A stretch of DNA of 64,000 nt from contig NZ_CP182947.1 in NCBI RefSeq assembly GCF_048320135.1, positions 2,480,001 through 2,544,000 on the forward strand, in the 5' to 3' direction. Every line of letters begins with the position of its first letter. Position 1 is the stretch's first letter. The notes under the pieces are model-generated. The model was given only the letters and a program-made list of their open reading frames with translations, was not told the origin of the DNA and did no database searches. The position numbers were made by a program, and so were the translations under genes. This document shows, piece by piece, positions 25,162-33,022 of the stretch. This DNA comes from Ideonella_A sakaiensis_A (GTDB taxonomy: Bacteria; Pseudomonadota; Gammaproteobacteria; Burkholderiales; Burkholderiaceae_C).

Positions 25162-26082
25162 ATGGGTCTGCGCAGCATCGTCGATGTGCCGGCACCGGCC
25201 AAGCTGAACCTTTTCCTGCATGTGATCGGCCGCCGCGCCGATGGCTACCACCTGCTGCAATCGGTGTTCGTGCTGATCGACTGGTGCGACACCCTGCACT
25301 TCGAGCGGCGCGACGATGGCGTGCTGCGCCGCCACGACCTCGCCGAGCCGCTGCCGGCCGACGACCTGTGCCTGCGTGCCGCACGCGCGTTGCAGCAGGC
25401 CGGCGGCTGCCGGCTCGGTGCCGATATCTCGATCGACAAGCAGCTGCCGAGCGGAGCCGGCATGGGCGGTGGCAGTTCCGACGCCGCGAGCACGCTGCTC
25501 GCGCTGAACCGGTTGTGGGGCCTCGATCTGCCACGCGCACGACTGCTTGAGATTGCATTGACGCTCGGTGCCGACGTGCCGTTTTTTGTCGGCGGACACA
25601 ATGCCTGGGTCGAGGGCATCGGCGAGCGCCTGACGCCTGTCGAGGTGCCGGCGCAATGGCTCGCTGTTGTCAAACCGCCGACGAATATCCCGACCGCGGG
25701 GATTTTCAACAGCCCATTGCTGGTCAGGGACAGCGAAGCTGCTACAATCTTAGGCTTTCTTGCAAGCGATGGTCTGGCTCAGCTGGCTAGCGGCTTCGGT
25801 CGCAATGATCTGCAGAGTGCAGCCGAAGCGGTTTGTGGCGAAGTGGCTGAAGCGGGCCGGTGGTTGACGGCACGTTTCGGCAACAGCCGGATGACCGGAT
25901 CGGGCAGTGCCGTGTTTGCAAGAGCTGGATTGAGGTTTGAGAACGCCGCGGTCGACCGTGGTGCTGAACGTCCACCCGAGGCGATGCTGCCGCAGGATCT
26001 TCCTGCGGGATGGGTTGGCAGGATGTGCCGCAGTCTGGCGCTTCACCCGCTAGCGGGTTGGGCGCATGACCGTGTTGCGTAG
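25162..26082 (+). CDS. ispE: 4-diphosphocytidyl-2-C-methyl-D-erythritol kinase
   Basis: This 306-residue GHMP kinase phosphorylates CDP-methylerythritol in the non-mevalonate isoprenoid pathway. The N-terminal PAPAKLNLFLHVIGRRADGYH is the canonical IspE opening, with the catalytic-site lysine and asparagine. The ATP loop is LPSGAGMGGGSSDAAS (about residues 95-110). The C-terminal GHMP motif is MTGSGSAVFA (about residues 245-254). The last 50 residues are longer than in E. coli IspE (283 aa) and weakly conserved. ATG 25162 is chosen by homology. tRNA-Gln follows, as in many betaproteobacteria. Confidence 0.96.
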   Translation: MGLRSIVDVPAPAKLNLFLHVIGRRADGYHLLQSVFVLIDWCDTLHFERRDDGVLRRHDLAEPLPADDLCLRAARALQQAGGCRLGADISIDKQLPSGAGMGGGSSDAASTLLALNRLWGLDLPRARLLEIALTLGADVPFFVGGHNAWVEGIGERLTPVEVPAQWLAVVKPPTNIPTAGIFNSPLLVRDSEAATILGFLASDGLAQLASGFGRNDLQSAAEAVCGEVAEAGRWLTARFGNSRMTGSGSAVFARAGLRFENAAVDRGAERPPEAMLPQDLPAGWVGRMCRSLALHPLAGWAHDRVA

Positions 26083-26136
26083 GTGCTGCCCAGGCAGCAC
26101 CGAGGTTTCGGAGAACGGTTCCGCCGTTGTCCGTAG

Positions 26137-26213
26137 AGGGGAGTCGCCAAGTTGGTCAAGGCATCGGATTTTGATTCCGACATGCGAGGGTTCGAGTCCT
26201 TCCTCCCCTGCCA
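26137..26213 (+). tRNA. tRNA-Gln (TTG)
   Basis: This is a 77-base cloverleaf with encoded CCA. The acceptor AGGGGAG pairs with CTCCCCT, the discriminator base is G, the anticodon loop is TTTTGAT with anticodon TTG, and the T arm is GAGGG-TTCGAGT-CCTTC. It lies between ispE and prs, a conserved betaproteobacterial order, and may share their transcript or have its own promoter in the end of ispE. Confidence 0.95.
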
Positions 26214-26338
26214 AGAATTCTGAAATCCCGGAGTTCGAGCGAAAGCGGTGAACCCTGACCGGGACGCCGCGATGCGACCGACGCCGGGGCTGTGACGAAA
26301 GGGAACCTGTGCTTCCCCAGAGCCTCGACGGAGGAAAC

Positions 26339-27301
26339 GTGCTGTTCAATACCCTGCTGTTCACCGGCAACGCCAATCCCGAACTCGGTCGGGAGATCGC
26401 GGCCCAGCTCGGCATCGAACTCGGCAAGGCCAAGGTTGGCCGCTTCTCCGATGGCGAAGTCGACATCGAGATCCAGCAGAATGTCCGCGCCCGCGACATC
26501 TTCGTGCTGCAGCCGACCTGTGCGCCGACCAACGAGAACCTGATGGAGCTGTGCATCATGGTCGATGCACTGAAGCGCGCATCGGCCCGGCGTGTCACCG
26601 CGGTGATTCCGTATTTCGGTTATGCGCGCCAGGACCGCCGTCCGCGTTCGACGCGGGTGCCGATCAGCGCGAAGGTGGTTGCCAACATGCTCGAGGCGGT
26701 CGGCGTCGAGCGGCTGCTGACGATGGATCTGCACGCCGACCAGATCCAGGGCTTCTTCAATATCCCGGTCGACAACATCTATGCGTCCCCGGTGCTGCTG
26801 TCGGATCTGCACACCAAGCGCTACAAGGACCTGGTCGTCGTGTCGCCTGACGTCGGTGGCGTCGTTCGCGCCCGCGCGCTGGCCAAGCAGCTCGACTGCG
26901 ACCTGGCGATCATCGACAAGCGGCGGCCGAAAGCCAACGTCTCCGAAGTGATGCACGTGATCGGCGAGATCGACGGCCGCAACTGCGTGATCATGGACGA
27001 CATGATCGATACCGCCGGCACGCTGGTGAAGGCGGCCGAGGTGCTGAAGGAACGTGGCGCGAAAAGCGTCTATGCCTACTGCACGCACGCGGTGTTCTCC
27101 GGCCCGGCGATCGACCGCATCAATGCGTCGCAGCTTGACGAAGTGGTGATCACGAACACCATCCCGCTGAGCGACGTCGGCAAGGGCTGCGGCAAGGTCC
27201 GGCAGCTGTCGGTTGCATTCCTGTTCGCCGAAACGATCCGTCGCATTTCCGACGGCGAGTCGGTGACCTCGTTGTTTGCGGAGCAGAACAGCAATTTCTG
27301 A
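26339..27301 (+). CDS. prs: Ribose-phosphate pyrophosphokinase
   Basis: This 320-residue enzyme makes PRPP from ribose 5-phosphate and ATP, the precursor for nucleotides, histidine and NAD. Landmarks are the opening LFTGNANPELGREIAAQLG, the flexible catalytic region around FGYARQDRRPRSTRVPISAK (about residues 95-114), and the PRPP loop VIMDDMIDTAGTLVKAA (about residues 218-234). GTG 26339 is chosen because GGAGGAAAC lies just upstream and the length then matches the family. It serves the histidine genes later in the window metabolically, but they are not co-transcribed. Confidence 0.98.
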   Translation: MLFNTLLFTGNANPELGREIAAQLGIELGKAKVGRFSDGEVDIEIQQNVRARDIFVLQPTCAPTNENLMELCIMVDALKRASARRVTAVIPYFGYARQDRRPRSTRVPISAKVVANMLEAVGVERLLTMDLHADQIQGFFNIPVDNIYASPVLLSDLHTKRYKDLVVVSPDVGGVVRARALAKQLDCDLAIIDKRRPKANVSEVMHVIGEIDGRNCVIMDDMIDTAGTLVKAAEVLKERGAKSVYAYCTHAVFSGPAIDRINASQLDEVVITNTIPLSDVGKGCGKVRQLSVAFLFAETIRRISDGESVTSLFAEQNSNF

Positions 27302-27406
27302 TCCGCGGGCACGTTCCCGGCCACGTGGTCGGGGGCATCGAGGGGCCGGCAACGGCCCCGTTTACCGGCACCTGGTCGCGGGTGCCATGTTCCAATTGGA
27401 GATCAC

Positions 27407-28051
27407 ATGAAATTCACAGCTTACGAGCGCAGTCTGCAGGGGACCGGAGCGAGCCGCCGCCTGCGACTCGCCAACAAGGTGCCCGGCATCGTTTATGGTG
27501 GCGGCGATCCGACGATGATCGAGCTCGACCACAATGCATTGTTCTTCGCGCTGAAGAAGGAAGCCTTCCATTCGTCGATCCTCGAGATGGAATTGAACGG
27601 CAAGACCGAGCAGGTGCTGCTGCGTGACCAGCAGATGCACCCGTACAAGCCGATCGTGCTGCACGTCGACTTCCAGCGCGTCGGACCGACGACGAAGATC
27701 ACGAAGAAGGTTCCGCTGCACTACTCCGGCGAAGAGAATTCCGACGCCGTCAAGATCGACAAGTGCCTGGTCAACCACGTGGTCAACGAGCTGCCGATCG
27801 CCTGCCTGGCGTCTGCGCTGCCGGAATTCCTCGAGGTCGACCTGAGCAACCTGAAGAAGGGTGACGCGCTGCACGTCAACGACATCAAGCTGCCGGACGG
27901 CATCAAGGTCGTCACGCAGGGCAAGCCGAATCCGGTGATCGTCACGGTCGTCAACCCGGCCGAAGAGGAAGAAGAAATCGCACCGGTCGTGGTTGCCGCT
28001 GCGCCTGAGAAGGGCAAGGCAAAGAAGAGCGAAAAGCAGAACAAGAAATGA
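27407..28051 (+). CDS. rplY: 50S ribosomal protein bL25 (Ctc, long TL5 form)
   Basis: This 214-residue protein binds 5S rRNA. It has the N-terminal L25 domain (RSLQGTGASRRLRLANKVPGI near the start) followed by the TL5 beta domain (about residues 95-180), which E. coli RplY lacks but most bacteria have. The tail is acidic and then lysine-rich, ending KKSEKQNKK. It follows prs by 105 bases and is closed by the strong terminator at 28098-28123, so prs and rplY probably form one transcript. Confidence 0.97.
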   Translation: MKFTAYERSLQGTGASRRLRLANKVPGIVYGGGDPTMIELDHNALFFALKKEAFHSSILEMELNGKTEQVLLRDQQMHPYKPIVLHVDFQRVGPTTKITKKVPLHYSGEENSDAVKIDKCLVNHVVNELPIACLASALPEFLEVDLSNLKKGDALHVNDIKLPDGIKVVTQGKPNPVIVTVVNPAEEEEEIAPVVVAAAPEKGKAKKSEKQNKK

Positions 28052-28097
28052 TGCCTGCTGCGCGCGGCCGATTCGATCGCGCCGCTGCAACTCTTTC

Positions 28098-28123
28098 AAA
28101 CCCCACCTCGGTGGGGTTTTTTC
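28098..28123 (+). terminator. Rho-independent terminator after rplY
   Basis: The stem CCCCAC/GTGGGG, extended by an AA/TT pair at its base, closes a CTCG tetraloop and is followed at once by a run of six T. This is the clearest intrinsic terminator in the window. It separates rplY from pth, which starts 29 bases later. Confidence 0.92.
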
Positions 28124-28151
28124 TTGCCAGCTGCCATCGATAATCCGCGAC

Positions 28152-28787
28152 ATGATCCGACTGCTCGTTGGCCTCGGCAATCCGGGGCACGAATATGAAG
28201 CGACCCGTCACAACGCCGGTTTCTGGTTTGTCGACGAAGCGGCGCGGCATCTGAAGGTGCAACTGGCCGCGGACCGCAGCTATTTCGGCCATGTCGGCCG
28301 TCTGAATCGCCAGGAAGGTGCGTTGTGGCTGCTGCAGCCGATGACTTACATGAACCTGTCGGGCAAGGCGGTCGGCGCGCTGGCGCGCTTCTTCAAGATC
28401 GCGCCGGAAGAGATCCTCGTCGTCCACGATGAACTCGATCTGCTGCCCGGCCAGGTCAAGCTCAAGCGCGCCGGCAGCCATGCCGGCCACAACGGGCTGA
28501 AGGATATCCAGGCGCAGCTCGGCAGCGCCGATTTCTGGCGCCTGCGCATCGGCATCGGCCATCCCGGAACGCGCTCCGAGGTCGTCGACCATGTGCTGCG
28601 CAAGCCGCCGCTGGCCGAACGCCAGCTGATCGACGAGGCGATCACCGTGTCGATGAAGGCACTCGATCTGCTGCTTGCCGGGGACATGGAACGCGCGATG
28701 ATGCGCATCCACGTGAAGCCGGCAAAGCCGAAGCCGGCCACGGCGCCCACGATCTCGGCAAAAACACCGGGGCCTGCGGAGGAATGA
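28152..28787 (+). CDS. pth: Peptidyl-tRNA hydrolase
   Basis: This 211-residue enzyme frees tRNA from peptidyl-tRNAs that drop off the ribosome. The catalytic His lies in ATRHNAGFWFVD (about residues 18-29). Substrate-binding segments include PMTYMNLSGKAVG (about residues 64-76), VVHDELDLLPG (about residues 91-101) and the GSHAGHNGLKDI motif (about residues 111-122). ATG 28152 is the conserved start (MIRLLVGLGNPG). The proline/lysine-rich tail after residue 190 is an extension. It follows rplY across a terminator, so it needs its own promoter. Confidence 0.97.
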   Translation: MIRLLVGLGNPGHEYEATRHNAGFWFVDEAARHLKVQLAADRSYFGHVGRLNRQEGALWLLQPMTYMNLSGKAVGALARFFKIAPEEILVVHDELDLLPGQVKLKRAGSHAGHNGLKDIQAQLGSADFWRLRIGIGHPGTRSEVVDHVLRKPPLAERQLIDEAITVSMKALDLLLAGDMERAMMRIHVKPAKPKPATAPTISAKTPGPAEE

Positions 28788-28790
28788 CAG

Positions 28791-29240
28791 ATGCAGCAGA
28801 TCGTCGCCAACAGCATCGCGGCCGTTGTTCTTTCGATCAGCTTGTGTACTGCCGCCGCAGCGCAGACGGTCTACCGCTGCGGGCCCGCCGGCAACCAGTA
28901 TTCGCAGCAGCCCTGCGCCGACGGCAAGGCCGTTGATGTCAGCGACCGGCGCAGCACGGAGCAGCTGGCCGATGCGCGCAAGGCGACCGCCGAGCAACGT
29001 CGCGTTGCGCTGCTGATGGCGCGCGAGCGGGTCGCCGCGGAGCGGGCCAATCCACCGGCTGCCGCCGGTTCAATCGGACCGAGGCCGACGGCGGATGAGC
29101 CGGAAAACGCCAGGCGGCCAGCTCCGGCCAAACGAACGACGCCGAAGAAGCCTGCGTCAGCGGCGCAAGACGACAGGCACTTCGCTGCCGTCGTGCCGGG
29201 CAGCGGCCGTCGCGGCCAGAAGAAGCAAGCTCAGCCCTGA
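28791..29240 (+). CDS. Exported DUF4124-domain protein
   Basis: This 149-residue protein has a signal peptide ending near TAAAAQ, then a short DUF4124 domain (VYRCGPAGNQYSQQPCADG, with two cysteines). A charged and proline/alanine-rich region without clear structure follows. DUF4124 proteins are periplasmic or lipid-anchored and of unknown function. It starts 3 bases after the pth stop and so is probably co-transcribed. Its last 10 bases overlap the convergent ferredoxin gene. Confidence 0.8.
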   Translation: MQQIVANSIAAVVLSISLCTAAAAQTVYRCGPAGNQYSQQPCADGKAVDVSDRRSTEQLADARKATAEQRRVALLMARERVAAERANPPAAAGSIGPRPTADEPENARRPAPAKRTTPKKPASAAQDDRHFAAVVPGSGRRGQKKQAQP

Positions 29241-29482
29241 GCCTGCAGGCGGCGGTATTTCGCCCACAGCGTTTCCTTGTCCTCGACATTGGCCGGATCG
29301 ACCGGAATGCACTCGACCGGGCAGACCTGCACACATTGCGGCTCGTCGAAATGACCGACGCACTCGGTGCAGCGCTTCGGGTCGATCACATAGAAATCCT
29401 CACCCATCGAGATCGCCTGGTTCGGGCACTCGGGCTCGCAGACATCGCAATTGATGCATTCGTCGGTGATCGTCAGTGCCAT
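29231..29482 (-). CDS. YfhL-type 2[4Fe-4S] ferredoxin
   Basis: This 83-residue ferredoxin has two cluster motifs. The first is CINCDVCEPECP (C-x2-C-x2-C-x3-CP, about residues 9-20). The second is CTECVGHFDEPQCVQVCP (C-x2-C-x8-C-x3-CP, about residues 38-55), whose inserted loop is typical of the YfhL/Alvin type. These ferredoxins have low and widely separated potentials and serve enzymes such as those in aromatic metabolism. Gene order coaD-fdx is conserved in betaproteobacteria; here the gap is 11 bases. It is not adjacent to the IorAB or Rieske genes, so any link to them is speculative. Confidence 0.95.
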   Translation of the reverse strand: MALTITDECINCDVCEPECPNQAISMGEDFYVIDPKRCTECVGHFDEPQCVQVCPVECIPVDPANVEDKETLWAKYRRLQAQG

Positions 29483-29493
29483 TTCAGCCCGCC

Positions 29494-29997
29494 TCAGTCT
29501 TTCTGATTCTTCACCCGCTGTTGCAGCCGATGCAGAACGGACGGTGACACAAATTTGGAAACATCACCGTTCAAGGTGGCAATCTCGCGGACGAAGGTGC
29601 CGGAGACAAACTGGAACTGGTCACTCGGCGTCATGAAGACGGTTTCGACGTCCGGCATCAGCTGCCGGTTCATCCCGGCCATCTGGAATTCGTATTCGAA
29701 ATCGCTGACCGCCCGCAGCCCGCGCACCACCACCTTGCCGTTGTTGGCAACCACGAAGTCGCTGAGCAGGCCACGGAAAAGAATCACCTCGACATTTGAA
29801 TATTTGTTCGCAAGCTCGGTTGCGATCTCCATCCGTTCGTCGAGCGAAAACAGCGTGCGTTTGTGATGCCCGGCTGCCACCGCAACGATCAGCCGCTCGA
29901 ACAAACGGCTGGCGCGACGCATCAGGTCTTCGTGGCCGAGTGTCATCGGATCGAAGGTGCCTGGGTAGACAGCGGTAAGTTGGGTGGCTGAAGTCAA
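29494..29997 (-). CDS. coaD: Phosphopantetheine adenylyltransferase, possible separate product from an internal TTG start
   Basis: CoaD converts 4'-phosphopantetheine and ATP to dephospho-CoA, the fourth step of coenzyme A synthesis. The nucleotidyltransferase motif is GTFDPMTLGHEDLMRRA (T/HxGH type, residues about 13-29), and VSGTFVREIA near residue 130 corresponds to the ISSTxVR motif. Starting at TTG 29997 gives 167 residues, the normal CoaD length, with CAGGAG seven bases upstream. This favours independent initiation even though the frame is open from rsmD. The ferredoxin gene follows 11 bases later. Confidence 0.75.
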   Translation of the reverse strand: MTSATQLTAVYPGTFDPMTLGHEDLMRRASRLFERLIVAVAAGHHKRTLFSLDERMEIATELANKYSNVEVILFRGLLSDFVVANNGKVVVRGLRAVSDFEYEFQMAGMNRQLMPDVETVFMTPSDQFQFVSGTFVREIATLNGDVSKFVSPSVLHRLQQRVKNQKD

Positions 29998-30654
29998 GTG
30001 CACACTCCTGCTGGATGGCGGCCAACGGCAACGCCGGCCGATGAGTTTAGCTGCCTGCATCCCGGGCCCGGGCTGGCGCTGCAGCAACTGGAACCATACC
30101 CTGCCGGCCTTGGCCTGGCGAAACAATTGCAGGCCCATGGTCTCGACACCGACCGGATCGACCGGTCGATCGGATTCGATGTAGATGAATCCAGCGGGAA
30201 CGACCAGCCGCAACGCTGCTTGCAATGCAACGGCGTCAAGGCCGGCGTCGAATGGCGGGTCGAGAAATATCAGCTCGAAGCGGTCGCTGGCGGCGCGCGC
30301 CATATAAGCCAGCGCATCGACCTGTTCGACGCGGATATTCGTCGCATGCAGCCGCTCAGCCGACTCGCGCAGCCGCCTCGCCTGCCCAGCATGGCGCTCG
30401 AGCAGCACCACCTCGGGGGCGCCGCGCGATGCCGCCTCGAAGCCCAGCGCACCGCTGCCGGCAAATGCGTCGAGGCAGCGCCAGCCGTCGAGTTGCTGAC
30501 CCAGCCAGTTGAACAGCGTGACGCGGACCCGATCGGGCGTCGGCCGCAAGCCCGGCAGGTCGGCGACTGGCAGCTTGCTTCGTTTCCATTGGCCACCGAT
30601 GATCCGGACCTCGGCCGCTGGCGGCTTTTCGCCGGCCGCTCGAATCGGCTTCAC
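29494..30654 (-). CDS. rsmD: RsmD-CoaD continuous frame: 16S rRNA m2G966 methyltransferase joined to phosphopantetheine adenylyltransferase
   Basis: One open frame of 386 residues covers both proteins without a stop. Residues 1 to about 195 are RsmD, which methylates G966 of 16S rRNA. It starts at GTG 30654 (overlapping the hisF stop, GTGA) and has the SAM site FAGSGALGFEAASRG and the catalytic LIFLDPPFD. RsmD normally ends near the segment GRVWFQLLQRQP; here about 25 non-conserved residues lead straight into CoaD. I checked the codons from 29998 to 30051 and found no stop. Either this is a natural fusion, or a stop was lost while CoaD is still started separately (see 29494-29997). Confidence 0.85.
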   Translation of the reverse strand: MKPIRAAGEKPPAAEVRIIGGQWKRSKLPVADLPGLRPTPDRVRVTLFNWLGQQLDGWRCLDAFAGSGALGFEAASRGAPEVVLLERHAGQARRLRESAERLHATNIRVEQVDALAYMARAASDRFELIFLDPPFDAGLDAVALQAALRLVVPAGFIYIESDRPVDPVGVETMGLQLFRQAKAGRVWFQLLQRQPGPGMQAAKLIGRRCRWPPSSRSVHLTSATQLTAVYPGTFDPMTLGHEDLMRRASRLFERLIVAVAAGHHKRTLFSLDERMEIATELANKYSNVEVILFRGLLSDFVVANNGKVVVRGLRAVSDFEYEFQMAGMNRQLMPDVETVFMTPSDQFQFVSGTFVREIATLNGDVSKFVSPSVLHRLQQRVKNQKD

Positions 30655-31430
30655 TGGCGGACCGCGATGCCGTCGCGGGCCAGCATCGCCTTCGCCTGGC
30701 CGACCGTGAATTCGCCGTAATGGAAGATGCTGGCGGCCAGCACCGCGTCGGCGCCGCCGATGCGGATGCCGTCCGACAGGTGCTCGAGCGCGCCGACGCC
30801 GCCCGACGCAATCACCGGCACCGGCACCGCATCGCTGACGGCGCGGGTCAGTTCGAGGTCGAAGCCGCTTTTTGTGCCGTCGCGGTCCATGCTGGTCAGC
30901 AGCAGTTCGCCTGCACCAACGGCCACCATCCGGCGCGCCCATTCGACCGCATCGAGGCCGGTATTTTTCCGTCCGCCGTGGCTGTAGACATCCCAGCCCG
31001 GTCCGCGGGCGTCGATTTCGCCATCGTGGCGGCGTTTGGCATCGATCGCGACGACGATGCACTGCGCGCCATAACGCGCCGAGGCCTCGTGGATCACCGA
31101 CGGATTGGCGATCGCCGCCGAATTGAAGCTGACCTTGTCGGCACCGGCATTCAGCAGGCGGCGCACGTCGGCCACCGTGCGCACGCCGCCGCCGACGGTC
31201 AGCGGGATGAAGACCTGCGACGCGACCGCCTCGATGATGTGCAGGATCACATCGCGGTCGTCGCTGGTCGCGGTGATGTCGAGAAAGGTCAGTTCGTCGG
31301 CACCCTGCTCGTTGTAGCGGGCGGCGATCTCGACCGGGTCGCCGGCATCGCGCAGTTCGACAAAATTGACGCCCTTGACGACCCTGCCGCCGGTGACGTC
31401 GAGACAGGGAATGATCCGCTTGGCAAGCAT
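30651..31430 (-). CDS. hisF: Imidazole glycerol phosphate synthase subunit HisF
   Basis: This 259-residue (beta-alpha)8 barrel cyclises PRFAR to imidazole glycerol phosphate and AICAR with ammonia from HisH. The catalytic Asp of KRIIPCLDVTGGRVVKG (D11 by family numbering) is present, as is the second Asp in LLTSMDRDGTKSGFD. The half-barrel phosphate sites VGGGVR and ASGGVG are visible. It is the last his gene of the run; hisI and hisE, which often follow, are absent and rsmD overlaps the stop instead. Confidence 0.98.
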   Translation of the reverse strand: MLAKRIIPCLDVTGGRVVKGVNFVELRDAGDPVEIAARYNEQGADELTFLDITATSDDRDVILHIIEAVASQVFIPLTVGGGVRTVADVRRLLNAGADKVSFNSAAIANPSVIHEASARYGAQCIVVAIDAKRRHDGEIDARGPGWDVYSHGGRKNTGLDAVEWARRMVAVGAGELLLTSMDRDGTKSGFDLELTRAVSDAVPVPVIASGGVGALEHLSDGIRIGGADAVLAASIFHYGEFTVGQAKAMLARDGIAVRQ

Positions 31431-31442
31431 CCGTGAACGATC

Positions 31443-32186
31443 TCAGGTCTGCGCGAGTTCGTCTGCGCGTTTCTGCGCAGCGGCGAAATCGAGGTCGCCG
31501 GTATAAATCGCGCGGCCGCAGATCACACCTTCGACACCTTGGTCCTCGACCGCGCACAGCTGCTCGATATCCTGCATGCCGCGCAGTCCGCCGGATGCGA
31601 TCACCGGGATCGTCAGCGCCTGCGCCAGCTTCACGGTGGCGTCGACATTGATTCCGGTCAGCATGCCGTCGCGACCGATATCGGTATAGATCACGCCTTC
31701 GACGCCGTAGTCCTCGAATTTTTGCGCCAGGTCGATCACTTCATGGCCGGTCAGCTTGCTCCAGCCGTCGGTCGCCACCTTGCCGTCCTTCGCGTCGAGG
31801 CCGACGATGATGTGGCCGCCGAAGGCGCTGCAGGCATCGCGCAGAAAACCCGGGCTCTTGACCGCGGCGGTGCCGATGATGATGTAGCTGAGGCCGTCGT
31901 CGAGGTAGCGCTCGATCGTGTCGAGGTCGCGGATACCGCCGCCGAGCTGCACCGGAATCTCGTCGCCGACTTCGGCCAGGATCGCCTTGATCGCCGGTTC
32001 GTTGACCGGCTTGCCGGCGAAGGCGCCGTTCAGATCGACCAGGTGCAGGCGGCGCGCGCCGGCGTCGAGCCAGCGGCGCGCCATTGCGGCGGGATCGTCG
32101 CCGAATGCCGTCGAGTCGTTCATGTCGCCTTGCTTGAGGCGCACACATTTGCCGTCTTTGAGGTCGATCGCGGGTATCAGCAGCAT
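31443..32186 (-). CDS. hisA: ProFAR isomerase HisA
   Basis: This 247-residue (beta-alpha)8 barrel catalyses the Amadori rearrangement of ProFAR to PRFAR, step four of histidine synthesis. The catalytic Asp is in LLIPAIDLKDGKCVRLKQGD and the second in VEGVIYTDIGRDGMLTG. Phosphate loops QLGGGIRD and ASGGLRG are present. ATG 32186 is chosen because MLLIPAIDL is the conserved start. hisF follows after 12 bases. Confidence 0.98.
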   Translation of the reverse strand: MLLIPAIDLKDGKCVRLKQGDMNDSTAFGDDPAAMARRWLDAGARRLHLVDLNGAFAGKPVNEPAIKAILAEVGDEIPVQLGGGIRDLDTIERYLDDGLSYIIIGTAAVKSPGFLRDACSAFGGHIIVGLDAKDGKVATDGWSKLTGHEVIDLAQKFEDYGVEGVIYTDIGRDGMLTGINVDATVKLAQALTIPVIASGGLRGMQDIEQLCAVEDQGVEGVICGRAIYTGDLDFAAAQKRADELAQT

Positions 32187-32290
32187 GGCCGGAGCAGGCA
32201 GGTGTGGGAGGGGGAAGGGGACGTCACGGTGACCGGGGAGCCGCGGCACGGAGGACGTGCCTGCGCCTGAACGCTCTGTGCAAGTTCGAT

Positions 32291-32941
32291 TCAGGGATTC
32301 CAGTGAAGGAAGTTGCGGTACAGCGCCAGACCGTGGTCGGCGCTTTTCTCCGGGTGGAACTGGGTCGCGAAAATATTATCTCGCGCCAGCGCGCAGGTAA
32401 AGCGCTGTCCATACTCGGTTTCACCAGCACTGTGGTGCCGGTCGGACGGCCGCGCATAAAAGCTGTGCACGAAATAGAACCAGGCGCCATCCGGCACGCC
32501 GGCCCAGACCGGGTGCGAAAACATCTGCCATACCTGGTTCCAGCCCATCTGCGGCACCTTGTAGCGGCTGCCATCGGGCTGCCGTTGGCCGTCGAGCTGG
32601 AAACGCACCACCTCGCCATCGATCAGCCCGAGGCCGTCGGTCGGGCCTTCCTCGCTGCGCGACAGCAGCATCTGCATGCCGACGCAGACACCCATCAGCG
32701 GTTTGCCGGCCGCCGCCTCGAGCACCGCCTCGCGCAATCCGGACTGCTGCAGCTCGCGCATGCAATCGGGCATCGCACCCTGGCCGGGCAGCACGATCCG
32801 CTCGGCGGCGCGCACTTCGGCCGGATCGGCGGTGACGACGACCTCGAGCCCGCTGCCCTCGGCCACATGCCTGACCGCCTGCGACACCGATCGCAGATTG
32901 CCCATGCCGTAGTCGACGACGGCGACGGTACGGCGTGTCAT
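32291..32941 (-). CDS. hisH: Imidazole glycerol phosphate synthase glutamine amidotransferase HisH
   Basis: This 216-residue class I amidotransferase supplies ammonia to HisF. The nucleophile lies in GVCVGMQMLL (Cys about residue 85), and the His-Glu of the triad is in ATQFHPEKS near residue 196. The start AVVDYGMGNLRSVSQA is the canonical opening. It is separated from hisA by 104 bases and from hisB by 81 bases, and the hisB-hisH gap holds a repeat-like element, so the operon is less tight here than further upstream. Confidence 0.98.
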   Translation of the reverse strand: MTRRTVAVVDYGMGNLRSVSQAVRHVAEGSGLEVVVTADPAEVRAAERIVLPGQGAMPDCMRELQQSGLREAVLEAAAGKPLMGVCVGMQMLLSRSEEGPTDGLGLIDGEVVRFQLDGQRQPDGSRYKVPQMGWNQVWQMFSHPVWAGVPDGAWFYFVHSFYARPSDRHHSAGETEYGQRFTCALARDNIFATQFHPEKSADHGLALYRNFLHWNP

Positions 32942-33022
32942 CTCAGTGGCGCCCGGCCGCCCGAAGCCACTGAGGCACCCCCTCGGGGGGCAGCAAGCAA
33001 CGTGAGCGTGGGGGTTTCCATT
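32942..33022. repeat. GC-rich intergenic repeat-like element between hisB and hisH
   Basis: The interval contains CCCCCTCGGGGGGCAGCAAG, followed by GAGCGTGGGGG. From memory this CCCCCTCGGGGGGCAGC...GAGCGTGGGGG pattern is scattered between genes in Burkholderiales genomes. It can form a short GC-rich hairpin (CCCCC-TC-GGGGG). No coding sequence is seen in the 81 bases. Confidence 0.5.

Noticed and set aside
25717..25748. Sigma-70 promoter inside ispE (TTGCTG and TACAAT) for tRNA-Gln and prs
   Set aside because: The spacer is 20 bases, outside the normal range, and the site lies within conserved coding sequence.
27342..27359. GGGGCC/GGCCCC hairpin between prs and rplY as a terminator
   Set aside because: Only a G and three T follow, the gap is short, and a true terminator lies after rplY. 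At most it is an attenuator.
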